In this document: positions 1-9,009 of the stretch, piece by piece
How positions within the stretch are numbered: position 1 is the stretch's first letter
Layout: every line of letters begins with the position of its first letter
Program-made: the position numbers and the translations under genes
Source of the DNA: JAAXIE01 sp965204245
Lineage (GTDB): Bacteria > Chloroflexota > Dehalococcoidia > Lucifugimonadales > JAAXIE01
DNA: 64,000 bases
Assembly (NCBI GenBank): GCA_965204245.1
Contig: CBDBED010000012.1
Coordinates: 124,001 to 188,000, forward strand
Reading direction: 5' to 3'
Notes under the pieces: generated by a model
Told to the model about the DNA's origin: nothing
What the model saw: only the letters and a program-made list of their open reading frames with translations
The model's database searches: none

Positions 1-2
1 CC

Positions 3-2210
3 AACATGGTCCACGCCGCCGTCCTCCGCAGCCCTCACGCCTACGCCATCATCCGCTCCATCGACACCTCCAAGGCCAAGGCCCTCCCCGGCGTGGTCCA
101 GGTCATCACCTCCGACGACATCCCCGGCCTCGAGACCATCCCGCCCCGCCAGACCGAGCGCCTCGACAACATGAAGTCCCCACGCCATCCCGTTCTTGCC
201 ATCGGCAAGGTCGCCTATGTGGGCCAAGCCGTGGCCGTCGTCATCGCCGAGAGCCGCTACATAGCCCGCGACGCCCTCGAACTCATCGAGGTCGACTACG
301 AACCCCGCCGCCCCGTCATGGACCCCTACGAGGCCCTCGACCCCAACTCCACCCCCATCCACGAGGACCTCGGCACGAACGTCGCCGTCCGCATGGAGGT
401 GGGCCGTGGCGACGTCGACGCCGCCCTCGCCCAAGCCCACAAGGTCATCCGCGAGCGCTTCCACGTCCCCCGCCTCGCCCCCAACCCCATGGAGGGACGC
501 GGCCTCATTGCCGACTACCAGCCCGCCAACAAGAACCTCGACCTCTGGACCTCCACCCAAGTCCCCCACAAGGCCAAGAGCTTCCTCGCACCCTTGCTCA
601 AACGTGACGACATCCACGTACGTGTCCTCGCCCCCGACGTAGGCGGAGGCTTCGGCCAGAAGGTCGAGCTGTGGCCCGAAGAAATCGTCCTCTCCTACTT
701 GGCCATCCAGCTTGAGCGCCCCATCAAGTGGATTGAAGACCGCTGGGAAAACGTCCTCGCCTACCAAGCCCGCGGCTACCACGGCGATGTCGAAGCCGGC
801 GTAACCGCCGACGGCACTATCCTCGGCATGCGCTTCCGCATGATTGCCGACCTCGGCGGCTACTACCTCACCTCCACCGCCGGCCCTGCCTACAACACCA
901 TCCGCCGCGTCAACGGCCCCTACGCCATTCCCAACATGGATGTCTCCGTGGACTGCGTCATCACCAACCGCCCGCCCACCGGCCCCTACCGCGGTGCGGG
1001 CGCACCCGAGGGCGCCTTCATGATGGAGCGCACCCTCGACCTCATCGCCCATGAACTCGGCATGGACCCCGCCGAGGTCCGCCGCCGCAATTTCGTCGCC
1101 GACGACGCCTTCCCCTACACCACCGGCACCGGCCTCACCTACGACTCCGGTCAGTTCGGCCTCACGCTGGACAAGGTCCTGGAGATGGGTGAGTACTCGC
1201 GCTATCGCGAAGCCCAGAGGAACCGCAAGCCCGGCGAGCCCCTCATCGGCATCGGTGTCGCCACCGTCGTCAAGGCCGCCGGGGGCATCGGCGACATGCG
1301 CGACAGCGCCGCCGTTGTCCAAGTCGACTCGTCCGGTAACGTAGTCGTCCATACCGAGGTCTCCCCCCACGGCCAGGGCACCGAGACCACCTTTGCCCAG
1401 ATCGTGGCCGATGAGTTGGGCCTTTCGCCCGACCAGATACGCATCGCCCATGGCAACAGCGACATCCCGGAGAAGGGGCTGGGCACCTTTGCCAGCCGTG
1501 GCCTCTCCGTCGGCGGTTCCGCCATGTGGCTGGGCATACAGGACACCAAGACCAAGCTGTCCGCAATCGCCGCCCACATCCTCGAATGCGACCCTGAAGA
1601 CATCATCTATGAGGACGAAAAGCTCATCAACGGCAAGGACCCCGAGCAGGTGATGTCCTTCCAAGAGGTATGCTCCGAGGCCCACCGCCCCGACCGCCTT
1701 CCTCCGGGCATGGAGCCCGGCTTGGAGTTCAAAAGCTCCTTCTCCATGCCCGAAAATCCCTTCGGCTTCGGGGCCCATGTCGCCGTGATTCAAGTCGACC
1801 CCGACACCGGCGACATCACCTTCCTCAACTACTCCGCCGTCCACGACACCGGTCGCGTAATCAACCCCAAGCTCATGGAGGGCCAGCTTCACGGCGGCCT
1901 CGCCCAGGGTCTGGGCCAAGGCCTTATGGAAGGCATGGTCTACGACGACAACGGCCAGCCCCTTAACAGCAACTTCCTCGACTACTCCATGCCCACCGCC
2001 GAGGGGATGCCTCCCCTGCGAATGGACAGCGTGGAGACCCTCTCGCCCGTCAACCCCTTGGGCGTCAAGGGTGGTGGCGAACTCCCCACCGTAGCCAGCC
2101 CCGTTGCAGTGGCCAACGCCTTGGTGGACGCCCTGTCCCAGACCTCCGTGCGCCATCTCGACGCTCCCGTCACCCCGGAAAAGGTCTGGCGGGCCTTCCA
2201 AGAGGAGTAA
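3..2210 (+). CDS. Xanthine/CO-dehydrogenase-family molybdopterin-binding large subunit (5' partial)
   Basis: Large catalytic subunit of a molybdenum hydroxylase (form II CoxL-like), which normally works with a FAD subunit and a 2Fe-2S subunit in the cytoplasm. The frame is open at the window edge. The visible protein starts at a stretch (HAAVLRSPHA) that normally lies some 45 residues from the N-terminus, so only a short piece is missing. Visible motifs are GGGFGQK in the cofactor-binding part, PYRGAGAPEG where form II proteins have an RGAGR-like loop (true CO dehydrogenases have a CSFR-type loop), and GVKGGGELP near the C-terminus, which carries the catalytic glutamate. The substrate cannot be told; oxidation of CO, a purine or another aldehyde/heterocycle are all possible. 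A strong hairpin follows the stop codon. Confidence 0.9.
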   Translation, partial: NMVHAAVLRSPHAYAIIRSIDTSKAKALPGVVQVITSDDIPGLETIPPRQTERLDNMKSPRHPVLAIGKVAYVGQAVAVVIAESRYIARDALELIEVDYEPRRPVMDPYEALDPNSTPIHEDLGTNVAVRMEVGRGDVDAALAQAHKVIRERFHVPRLAPNPMEGRGLIADYQPANKNLDLWTSTQVPHKAKSFLAPLLKRDDIHVRVLAPDVGGGFGQKVELWPEEIVLSYLAIQLERPIKWIEDRWENVLAYQARGYHGDVEAGVTADGTILGMRFRMIADLGGYYLTSTAGPAYNTIRRVNGPYAIPNMDVSVDCVITNRPPTGPYRGAGAPEGAFMMERTLDLIAHELGMDPAEVRRRNFVADDAFPYTTGTGLTYDSGQFGLTLDKVLEMGEYSRYREAQRNRKPGEPLIGIGVATVVKAAGGIGDMRDSAAVVQVDSSGNVVVHTEVSPHGQGTETTFAQIVADELGLSPDQIRIAHGNSDIPEKGLGTFASRGLSVGGSAMWLGIQDTKTKLSAIAAHILECDPEDIIYEDEKLINGKDPEQVMSFQEVCSEAHRPDRLPPGMEPGLEFKSSFSMPENPFGFGAHVAVIQVDPDTGDITFLNYSAVHDTGRVINPKLMEGQLHGGLAQGLGQGLMEGMVYDDNGQPLNSNFLDYSMPTAEGMPPLRMDSVETLSPVNPLGVKGGGELPTVASPVAVANALVDALSQTSVRHLDAPVTPEKVWRAFQEE

Positions 2211-2229
2211 CCAACCAGCGAAACAATGA

Positions 2230-2282
2230 GGGCCAATTCTCTGCCACACTCCTTCTCGCTGAGGTTGACAGAGAATTGGCCC
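2230..2282 (+). terminator. Inverted repeat after the molybdenum hydroxylase gene
   Basis: A perfect 14-bp inverted repeat (GGGCCAATTCTCTG at 2230-2243, its complement at 2269-2282) lies 20 bp after the stop. There is no clear T tract, so it may be a terminator without a classic tail or an mRNA-end stabiliser. Confidence 0.55.
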
Positions 2283-2340
2283 CTGCCTAGCATTATTCAT
2301 AGGACAGGCTGTGAGCCATTGGCCCACAGCCTTCCAAAAC

Positions 2341-2416
2341 GTCCCAGTAGCTCAGGGGATAGAGCGGCTGCCTTCTAAGCAGCGGGTCGCGGGTTCGAAT
2401 CCTGCCTGGGACGCCA
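2341..2416 (+). tRNA. tRNA-Arg (anticodon TCT)
   Basis: A complete cloverleaf can be folded by eye. The acceptor stem GTCCCAG pairs with CTGGGAC, the D arm has GCTC/GAGC, the anticodon stem is GCTGC/GCAGC around loop CTTCTAA (anticodon TCT), and the T arm has the TTCGAAT loop. Discriminator G is at 2413 and the CCA end is encoded at 2414-2416. A tyrosine recombinase gene starts 225 bp downstream, so the 3' half of this tRNA is a likely attachment site. Confidence 0.95.
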
Positions 2417-2468
2417 CCCCACCTACGAAATAGCTTGGGCTCAGCTACGGTCCCAAGGGCAAAGAGTC

Positions 2469-2488
2469 GCCGAATCAGGCGGCTTTTC
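2469..2488 (+). terminator. Possible tRNA-Arg terminator
   Basis: A short GC stem (GCCG at 2469-2472, CGGC at 2480-2483) is followed directly by TTTTCT. The stem is only 4 bp, so this is tentative. Confidence 0.35.
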
Positions 2489-2500
2489 TGTTGCCAAAAA

Positions 2501-2558
2501 GGCAATCCGACTCGCTGCCTAGCCAGATTCAGCGACACGGGCAATCCGACTCACTGCC
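2501..2558. repeat. Pair of 19-bp direct repeats between tRNA-Arg and the integrase gene
   Basis: The 19-mers at 2501-2519 and 2540-2558 differ at one position (GGCAATCCGACTC, then G or A, then CTGCC). Their position between the tRNA 3' end and the recombinase gene fits integrase arm-type binding sites, but this is inferred from location only. Confidence 0.5.
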
Positions 2559-2640
2559 CGATAGCTATGCTGCCGCCGGTTACCGTTCCTCCTCCTGCTT
2601 GCCCGACAGACAATTCTCGAAAGCGGGGCAAGTACGTAAC

Positions 2641-3720
2641 ATGGCTGCTATCAAGAAGGGGAGCCGCAAGGTGGTCAAGGGGAATCTGGAACTCGACATG
2701 CTGGTGGAGCGTTTTCAGACCCACAACAGGTCCGACGGCAAGTCTCCCAAAACGGTGGAATGGTACAGTCAAGCCCTTGACCTCTTCTTGGAATGGCTCA
2801 GAGCAGAGGGGATGTCCACCTGTGTGGACGACCTTGGCGAGGACGAGGTCAGGAACTTCGTTCTCTACCTTCAGGGAAGGAGGGGTCTGTGGGGGCTGGC
2901 GTCGAGCCACACCCTCAACAACCGGGTGAGGGCCTTGCGGGCCTTTTTCAACTGGCTGTACCGGCAGGGCTATACCGAGTGCCACAGGCTGCAGAACCTG
3001 AAGGTGCCCAAGGTGAGGCAGAAGGAAATTGAGGTCCTGACCGACGAGGAGATCGAGCGGATATTCGCCACCATGAACGCCGGCACCGTCCTAGGGGCGA
3101 GGAACAGGGCCCTATACTCTCTGATGCTGGATACGGGCCTGCGGCTCACCGAGGTCGTGACCCTGAAACATGGAGACGTCCATCTGGACAAGAGATATGT
3201 CAAGGTGCTGGGCAAAGGAGACAAGGAACGGATCGTAGCCTTTGGCACCAATTGCAAGAAGTCCCTAGCAACCTATGCCACGCGCTACCGCTTTCCCAAC
3301 GAAGGAGAATCGACCGACGCCTTCTTCCTGTCCATAGACGGCTACTGTATGTCGCCCGATGCCCTCAGGTCCCTGACCGAGAGGCTGTCCAAGGCAGCGG
3401 GGATCCCTAGGCTGCACCCCCACCTTATGCGCCATACGTATGCTACCCGTTTCCTGCTGAACGGCGGCAATGTGTTCCTTTTGCAACAGAACCTTGGGCA
3501 CACCACGCTGGTCATGGTCCAGAAATACCTCCACATAGCGAACCGTATGGCTGCACAGGTGAGCCAGGACTTCTCCCCCCTGGACCATGTCGAAATGCGG
3601 GCTCCCAGCCTGTCCGGGCGCAGCTTCAACGGAGACAACTGGTCGGGACGCATATACCCCAATGCAGGTCGATCTCAAGGGCGCGGAGCAGTCCCCAGGA
3701 ACCCAAACAAGAAGCGGTGA
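2641..3720 (+). CDS. Tyrosine recombinase (phage-type/XerD-like integrase)
   Basis: Site-specific recombinase of about 359 aa. The N-terminal SAM-like core-binding domain covers roughly residues 15-105 (ALDLFLEWL, RALRAFFNWLYRQGY) and the catalytic domain roughly 125-320. The catalytic Arg lies in DTGLRLTEVV, the Lys in the beta-hairpin VLGKGDKER, the box II residues in HPHLMRHTYATRF, and the GHTT...KYLHI stretch supplies the second His and the nucleophilic Tyr. I chose the ATG at 2641; the frame is open further upstream to 2491, but that part has low-complexity, non-conserved residues and contains the direct repeats. The C-terminal tail (last 50 residues) is unconserved and basic. Its place beside tRNA-Arg implies it inserted an element there; no second copy of the tRNA end was found in the window. 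Confidence 0.9.
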   Translation: MAAIKKGSRKVVKGNLELDMLVERFQTHNRSDGKSPKTVEWYSQALDLFLEWLRAEGMSTCVDDLGEDEVRNFVLYLQGRRGLWGLASSHTLNNRVRALRAFFNWLYRQGYTECHRLQNLKVPKVRQKEIEVLTDEEIERIFATMNAGTVLGARNRALYSLMLDTGLRLTEVVTLKHGDVHLDKRYVKVLGKGDKERIVAFGTNCKKSLATYATRYRFPNEGESTDAFFLSIDGYCMSPDALRSLTERLSKAAGIPRLHPHLMRHTYATRFLLNGGNVFLLQQNLGHTTLVMVQKYLHIANRMAAQVSQDFSPLDHVEMRAPSLSGRSFNGDNWSGRIYPNAGRSQGRGAVPRNPNKKR

Positions 3721-3744
3721 TCTGCACGCTGCACTCCTCTCGAG

Positions 3745-4032
3745 TCAGTTCCTTGAGAACCTCTCTCCGCGGCCCAGCAGCGGCGCAAAGCTAGCGGCCA
3801 GAAGTAGATCATTGACATCATCAAGGGTCACCAATTCAGAATCGGCGACCAAGGCCAGTCCCAGCCGCACCACAACGTCCCTCGTCGGATTCTGACGCTC
3901 ACCGGATTCCAGCCTCAAAATATACGCCTCGTCTATCCCGCTGAACTGCGCTAGCTTGTACCGGCTCTTGCCGGCATTCTTTCTTAGCTTTTCGAGAAGC
4001 ACCGAGAATTCTGTTGACTTGTAAGTCCCCAT
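3745..4032 (-). CDS. XRE-family helix-turn-helix regulator
   Basis: Small DNA-binding protein of 95 aa. A Cro/CI-type helix-turn-helix spans about residues 8-62 (LLEKLRKNAGKSRYKLAQFSGIDE is the N-terminal pair of helices; the recognition part includes YILRLESGER). I start it at the ATG ending at 4032 because AGAGG lies six bases upstream; the longer frame adds a hydrophobic non-conserved stretch. It converges with the integrase gene, 24 bp from it. Three TTGTTCTA half-sites lie about 120 bp upstream and are plausible autoregulatory operators. It may control the integrated element, as phage-type repressors do, but that is inference. Confidence 0.75.
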   Translation of the reverse strand: MGTYKSTEFSVLLEKLRKNAGKSRYKLAQFSGIDEAYILRLESGERQNPTRDVVVRLGLALVADSELVTLDDVNDLLLAASFAPLLGRGERFSRN

Positions 4033-4148
4033 GCTGCCTCTTCGAATGTCACTCTTTGCCGTCGGGCCTAGGACTATTATCCACACGACAAACGCAAGCC
4101 ATGCAAGTACGTCATGTCGCACCCCTTTCCGCTAATGAGCATCGACTT

Positions 4149-4196
4149 TAGAACAACTCCGCGGGAAGATTGTTCTATTGTCGAGTATTTGTTCTA
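4149..4196. promoter_or_regulatory. Candidate operator: three TAGAACAA/TTGTTCTA half-sites
   Basis: TAGAACAA at 4149-4156 faces TTGTTCTA at 4170-4177 as a perfect 8-bp inverted repeat, and a third copy in the second orientation sits at 4189-4196. A one-mismatch relative (TTGTTCGA) occurs near 4263. The cluster is upstream of the XRE regulator gene on the minus strand. Confidence 0.5.
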
Positions 4197-4867
4197 TGGC
4201 CTTGTCCGTCAACACCAGATGCCATGCGTGGAGGCCAGAACCAAAATCAATAGCTAGAGATTTTGTTCGATTTTGCCGCTATGCCTAGCTGAAGGGCCTC
4301 GCCCGCTCGAACCCAGCAGGGGTGTGGCGACCGGGGTCGAATCCCCAAATAGGCGCGCCTCCGCAACATCTCTGACCAGGAAGCTGTTCGGATGGGCAAG
4401 AGGGTGCCGATCTCTCCCTGGTACGTCTGGGTGAGGTGCCTAGCCGGCTCCACAATTCTCTCTCGTTAGCTATAGATTCCCTCATCATCATGTTCTTGTA
4501 TCGCTCATCTATTATTGCTGTTGCTTCTCGCCAGTCCATTGGTCGTTAGGTGGTGTCTCAAATGGTGTAAGTCCTCGCCTCCGTGCCGTCGTTGTCGTAG
4601 GGGAAAGTGCGTGATGTGGTGTTCCCATTCCATAGGCATAGGCATAGGTAGGCGTCCAAGCTAAAGATGAGGTCTATGGTCACTCCCAACTTGAGTGTGA
4701 ATGGCTGGAGCCGAGGGGGCGTTGAGGAAGGTCATCCCGACGGCCACGCTGCCTCTGGAGGTGACAACTGCGACGTTTCGTCTACGGGTCTGCCTTGTGC
4801 TAGTGCGGTTCTCGTTGAACCTCGGTATCCGCGATACCCCGGCGAGATCCGCCATGCCAGCAACTAC
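4197..4867. other. Gap without a supported gene
   Basis: Short open frames exist on the minus strand (for example around 4285-4539, whose first 30 residues look protein-like and then lose coherence), but none has a recognisable domain. I see a short CATAGG tandem around 4632-4650 and nothing else I can name. This looks like decayed DNA between the XRE gene and the recombinase relic. Confidence 0.4.
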
Positions 4868-6130
4868 TCATGGAAGCTGGACGTAAAAGGGCCCGGTTGA
4901 TTGGACGGTTCGAGTCCAGTCCGGTGGGCCGGACTGGACAAAATCAAGAACCGGAGTCCCCTCACGCGTAACCCCGTCTGAGGGCATGGGTATGGTATAG
5001 GTGAGGGTGGCCTCATCACCCATCACCTCAATGCCCTTGACGAAATTGCGGATCAGGGCCTTCCGCTCAGGGAACGTCCCCTGCTCGAGGAACTGACGGA
5101 AATCGGCCACATACTCCCTGATCTCCTCGGTACCGGGCAACTCCACTCGGCGCTGCTCCAACTGCCTCTCAGCCTCGTCCTGGGCTGCCGTTAACTGGTC
5201 CTGGCGATGTCTCAGGCTGAGGATGCGAGGGGACAGGGCCTCAAGGGTCAGATGACCGGTCTCCAAGGCCTCGTAGAGCCTCTCAAGCCTGTGCTCAATA
5301 TCGGAAAGCTCCGCCGCGATGACCTTGAGCCTGCCGGCAAACTCCCCGGACATGTCATCAATCTCCTCGGCCACCAGGGTCACAAGCTCGGTGATCGTCT
5401 CATCGGTGAGGATGCGCTCCTTGATCCTGTCCACAACGAACTCTTCCACGCGTGGAGCGTTAAGGTAGCGGGCTTGGCAGGTACCGGCACCCTCACGGTG
5501 CAGGGTGCCGCAGACGTAGTAGGCAAACTTCCCGCTCTTGGCCCCCTGGCCGGTGTAAGCCCTGCCACAATGGCCACATCGCAAAAGCCCGCTGAGCAGG
5601 AACTTGCTCCCTGTGCTGGCCGGTCTCTGCACCCTTGGGGCCCGCCCGCGTAGTGCCTGTTGCACCGACTCGAACAACTCCTTGGACACCAGGGCTGGCC
5701 ATGCGTTATCCACCCGTACCGGTTCGGGGTTCTTCTCCCCTTTGGTCGTTCTGCCCCAGACTGCGGTGCCAGTGTACGTCTCGTTAGTAAGGAGGTGGTG
5801 AAGCCCGCTCTTACGCCAGGGGCGCCCCTTGTTGGTGATGCCCCGGTCGTTGAGTTCCCGGCAGATCTCCTTGAGTCCATTGCCCCTGAGGGAGCTCTCG
5901 AACACCTCCCTTACAATGGCAGCGGTATCCGGGTCTGGAACCAGCGTCGGACGTTCCTTGGCCCCGTCGTTGACCTTTGCCCGCTTGTATCCGAAGGGTG
6001 CTTTCGACGAGAGGAAAAAGCCGCGAGAGGCAGCCTCCCGCATGCCCCGCATCACTTCCTGGGCCAACTTCTCTGTTATCCAATCAACACCAAAAGCTGA
6101 GGTACAGTTGGACAGCTGATCTAGACATGC
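4868..6130 (-). pseudogene. Large serine recombinase lacking its catalytic domain
   Basis: About 420 residues match the middle and end of a large serine recombinase. The first recognisable block is KLAQEVMRGMREAASRGFF, followed by the recombinase domain (SKAPFGYKRA..., NDRGITNKGRPW, the segment ending in LLTNETYTGTAVWG), a zinc ribbon with two CxxC pairs (LRCGHCG and, 20 residues on, the YVCGT...TC part), and a long coiled coil. The N-terminal resolvase domain of about 140 residues with the nucleophilic Ser is absent; an in-frame TAG (6131-6133) stops the frame 20 residues upstream of the first conserved block. Without that domain it cannot recombine DNA, so I call it a relic. It marks a second past insertion in this zone. 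Confidence 0.8.
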
Positions 6131-6149
6131 CTACGGATACCGAGCTGTA

Positions 6150-6350
6150 GCCGCACACTTTCAGGAACTTGGGGGACCGCAGGAGAGCCCGTGGCAATCG
6201 GAGTTTCTGATCACGCCGAGGAAGGCGAAGTTGATCAGGAGGAGTTGGGCCGAGTTGTTCTGGAAGGAGGCTCTACCCCTGATAGAGGATGAGCGGTTCG
6301 CTCCTATGTACAGCCGGACATGGGCAGGCCCAACCGTGCCGACCCGTTGA
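6150..6350 (+). pseudogene. N-terminal fragment of an IS1182-type transposase
   Basis: One frame reads LITPRKAKLIRRSWAELFW, then EALPLIEDERFAPMY, which resembles the start of IS1182-like transposases (a Trp-containing helix, then LIPEERF and a tyrosine). The next family motif, MGRPN, follows in another frame at 6320, so a frameshift separates them. No DDE domain follows. Assignment is from memory of the family. Confidence 0.5.
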
Positions 6351-6736
6351 AGTACGCCAATTTCCGGGACTATCTTGGCAAGGGGGGCGATAGCTATTTC
6401 ACGATTGAGGACTATCAGGCACGTCTTATTGCCATGGGCAGCCTAGACCTTCTTCCTGACGAAGGTGAATCGTTGTACCAATATCAGCAGCATCGAGCCG
6501 AAGACCCCTGCTCAGAGACACGGGCCGACCTCTTCGCAGATAAAGAGTTAATGACCCTGCTTGCTGTGGGATATATTACAAATGTCGGCCATCCAGCCGT
6601 TCGGCTTTCTATGGAGAGTGTGCTGCGGAGCATCAATGCGTTCAGAGACAAGGACGTGGCGACGCCGTTGTCTTGTGGTTCCTGGACTACATCGGCTGGT
6701 AGGAAGGTACGGCTCCACAAAGGGTGGCGTACATAG
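6320..6736 (+). CDS. Hypothetical protein, possibly chimeric with transposase start
   Basis: A 138-aa frame that begins with MGRPNRAD, a motif typical of IS1182 transposases, and then runs into sequence I do not recognise (for example GGDSYFTIEDYQARLIAMG, later PAVRLSMESVLRSINAFRD). The last 25 residues look unstructured and may be out of frame. No convincing ribosome binding site is visible. It may be an accidental join of a transposase fragment to an unrelated gene remnant. Function unknown. Confidence 0.3.
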   Translation: MGRPNRADPLKYANFRDYLGKGGDSYFTIEDYQARLIAMGSLDLLPDEGESLYQYQQHRAEDPCSETRADLFADKELMTLLAVGYITNVGHPAVRLSMESVLRSINAFRDKDVATPLSCGSWTTSAGRKVRLHKGWRT

Positions 6737-6897
6737 CTACTACGCGATAATCAGAATCGAATAGCGGATGTCCACGTGGTGACTAGAGTCGGTTGACGTC
6801 AGATTTATGGACGACCACCCTGGCGTGGATCGGGCTGGACAGGGCCGTGAGGGTGAGAGAGGGGTTTGATGGGGTGTGAGGCCCCCAGAGGCAGGAC

Positions 6898-7734
6898 TCA
6901 GTTCTTGGTGCGTTCCAAGTCGTACTCAAGGGACAGAAAGTTGTTGCACCCTCCGTACTTCCGGAAGTCCACCGAACCGGTGAGGTTGCCGGAGCCAAAG
7001 CCCGTGATGTAGACGCTCTCGTAGTGGACGTGGGTGGGTTCGCCCTCCAATCCACCGGTGATGAACTCGCAGAACTGACTGTTGTCGAAGTGGGCCTTGG
7101 CCTCGTTGTATGCCTTGGAGCACGACGATCCCTTGGACCTCCAGATGCCAGACCGCTTCTTCCAGCCCGATGTCTTGAGCCACCAGAGCTTGGGCGCATT
7201 GAGGTTGGCCTGGGTCACGCACGTGCCGTTCCAGTACCAGTCCATGTAGCTGGTGACACGGTTCACGTCCAGATTGATGGGGTCCTCTGCCCACGCCTTG
7301 AAGTACCCCTTGGAGTGGGTAGTAGACGATGCGCCGACATAGCGCGAGCCCACGTTGCCGCCTCTGGCACCATCGCCGGGTGCCGGGACCTCTTCCCCGC
7401 CATCGTCGCTGGTGCTCACAGGTTCCCCGACCTCAAAGATGCTCTTGCAGGTGTCCGGGTCGTGGGACACCTCGCGACCACCCACCGCCGTTTGGCCCGG
7501 CGCAAGGGAGACCTCAACAACAAACCGGCACCCGTCCTCGTAGGGTGTGCCCTGGACGAGGGTGCGAGTGCCATTCTTGATCTCGCCGTCGTTGTCGTAC
7601 TCTATGACGTTATCGCCGTCGAGGGTGGGGGTCTGGGCGAGTCCCGACGCTATCCCAACAGTGCTCATGGCGGCCACGGTCAGGATCAATGCTAGGATCA
7701 GGACCAGTCGCTTGGGCTTCGGCTTAGGTCTCAT
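6898..7734 (-). CDS. Secreted protein with four or more cysteines, unknown function
   Basis: 278 aa with a clear signal peptide (basic KPKPKRL, hydrophobic core, likely cut after GLAQ near residue 34). The mature N-terminal half has a small Cys-bearing domain (DGCRFVVEVSLAPG, DPDTC), then a Gly/Asp-rich linker, then an aromatic C-terminal domain (YMDWYWNGTCV, APKLWWLKTSGW, CEFITGG). The layout resembles the 260-aa protein at 9439-10221, so the two are probably distant paralogs. The last 15 codons recur almost exactly at 15484-15540. Upstream lies a roughly 75-bp module shared with the gene starting at 15251. No enzyme motif is seen; a secreted binding or antagonistic role would be speculation. 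Confidence 0.75.
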   Translation of the reverse strand: MRPKPKPKRLVLILALILTVAAMSTVGIASGLAQTPTLDGDNVIEYDNDGEIKNGTRTLVQGTPYEDGCRFVVEVSLAPGQTAVGGREVSHDPDTCKSIFEVGEPVSTSDDGGEEVPAPGDGARGGNVGSRYVGASSTTHSKGYFKAWAEDPINLDVNRVTSYMDWYWNGTCVTQANLNAPKLWWLKTSGWKKRSGIWRSKGSSCSKAYNEAKAHFDNSQFCEFITGGLEGEPTHVHYESVYITGFGSGNLTGSVDFRKYGGCNNFLSLEYDLERTKN

Positions 7735-7810
7735 CAGAGTCCTCCTTGTGTTGATGGGAGCAACGTATTGAGGGCCTCACGGGATGCACCCTATTGGACC
7801 TCTACCAAGT

Positions 7811-7888
7811 TCGTCAACATTGCGCTTCAAAGCACAAACGTCCCTAGCAACTGGACGGCCGCTAGTGACGGAGCGCACAATGACCAGA
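7811..7888 (-). repeat. Shared upstream module, copy 1
   Basis: This 78-bp stretch matches 15349-15425 closely (identical runs include TTGCGCTTCAAAGCACAAAC and CGCTAGTGACGGAGCGCACA) and a shorter part near 11791-11840. Copies 1 and 3 both sit 75-100 bp upstream of minus-strand genes for exported proteins. Read on the minus strand it ends in a TTGAC element that could be a -35 box. Confidence 0.6.
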
Positions 7889-8589
7889 ACCGAGAAGCGG
7901 GGACGCCACTCAAGATTGCGGTTGACGAGTTCGTAAGACAGACGATGCAGAAGATGGCCAGCGGTTGGTCAACGGAGAGCAATAGCTTCGTTGTAAGCCT
8001 TCCCCCAGCAAGCCTGTCGCACGAAGGGAAAGTGCCTACAGAGATACGCCGTATGTGCGGAGCAATTGCCGAAAACCTACAGGCTGCTTTGGACTATGCG
8101 GCCATGGTAGTTGCTACAAGGACGAATCCGATATGACGCAAGATGAGGAGCGTGCCGTGAGCTTCGTCATTACGCGGAGCGAAAAGCAATTTGCCCGCCG
8201 TGCGTCGGCCTCCCCTGAAGTATGTCGGAGACAACGTGAAACGCTGGATGGAACAGAGGATGGAACAGATGCAGTCATACCAAGGCAATCAGGTATTGGA
8301 ATTTGTCGCGGATGTGAGCAACAGTTCGAAGCATCGCCGCTTCCCGAAGGTACAGCACGCAACAAAGCTGACGATTGTTCTTAAGGAAGATAAGGCGGAA
8401 AGCAACTGGGAAGAACAGGGCTGGACGGTCCTCCCCCGGCTTTGACTCAAAAGTAGTCGGTGGCTTAAAAGTGCTCCAATTGGCTCAAAAGTCCATCCCT
8501 GGTCCATATAGGTGATGGTGCTTCTTCCTCGGTGTATTGAGCGGTGTACGTCCTCTGCTGTTCCGTTCGTACAGACCACCGCCGCCAAC

Positions 8590-8993
8590 TTCGCGGTCCG
8601 GGAAGTCTCCGCCGACAAAGCGTACCTCAGCAAGAAGAATCTCCGTGCGGCCGACGATGTCGGCGCAAGGGCCTACATCCCTTTCAAGGCCAACTCCAAG
8701 GCGATCACACACCATAAGCGTGACCCCCCTGGGAAAGGGCATACCACTACTTCAATCTGCATCGCACCGAGTTCGACGCCCACTATCACAAACGCTCCAA
8801 CGTCGAGACCGTATTCGCCATGGTCAAGGCAAAGTTCGGAGAAAAGGTACGTTCCAAGGCTCCAGTGGCACAGGTGAACGAAGTGTTGCTCAAGCTGCTG
8901 TGTCATAATGTGTGCGTTCTGATTCAGGTAGCCTATGACTTGGGCGTAGACCCGGCGAGTATGGGAGGAGCGACTTTTGAGCCAAACAGCTAG
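8590..8993 (+). pseudogene. DDE transposase, C-terminal part, frameshifted
   Basis: The first frame reads VREVSADKAYLSKKNLRAAD and then GARAYIPFKANSKAI (the part after the second catalytic Asp). After a frameshift near 8730 a second frame gives YHYFNLHRTEFDAHYHKRSN, VETVFAMVKAKFGEKVRSK and NEVLLKLLCHNVCVLIQ, ending at TAG 8991-8993. The YHKRSNVET block holds the catalytic Glu of IS4/IS5-superfamily transposases. The N-terminal half is missing. Confidence 0.7.
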
Positions 8994-9009
8994 TTGGCTC
9001 AAAAGTCGC
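8970..9009. terminator. 16-bp hairpin over the transposase stop codon
   Basis: GCGACTTTTGAGCCAA (8970-8985) and its perfect complement (8994-9009) flank an 8-base loop that contains the transposase stop codon. It repeats the element's end motif and could stop transcription or serve transposase binding. Confidence 0.5.

Noticed and set aside
2551..2985. A minus-strand frame opposite the integrase
   Set aside because: Lies over the conserved core-binding domain of the integrase and has no recognisable domain.
4311..4360. tRNA-like piece (GGGGTCGAATCCCC) that could be a second attachment site
   Set aside because: No acceptor or anticodon stem can be folded and it does not match the 3' end of tRNA-Arg at 2395-2416.
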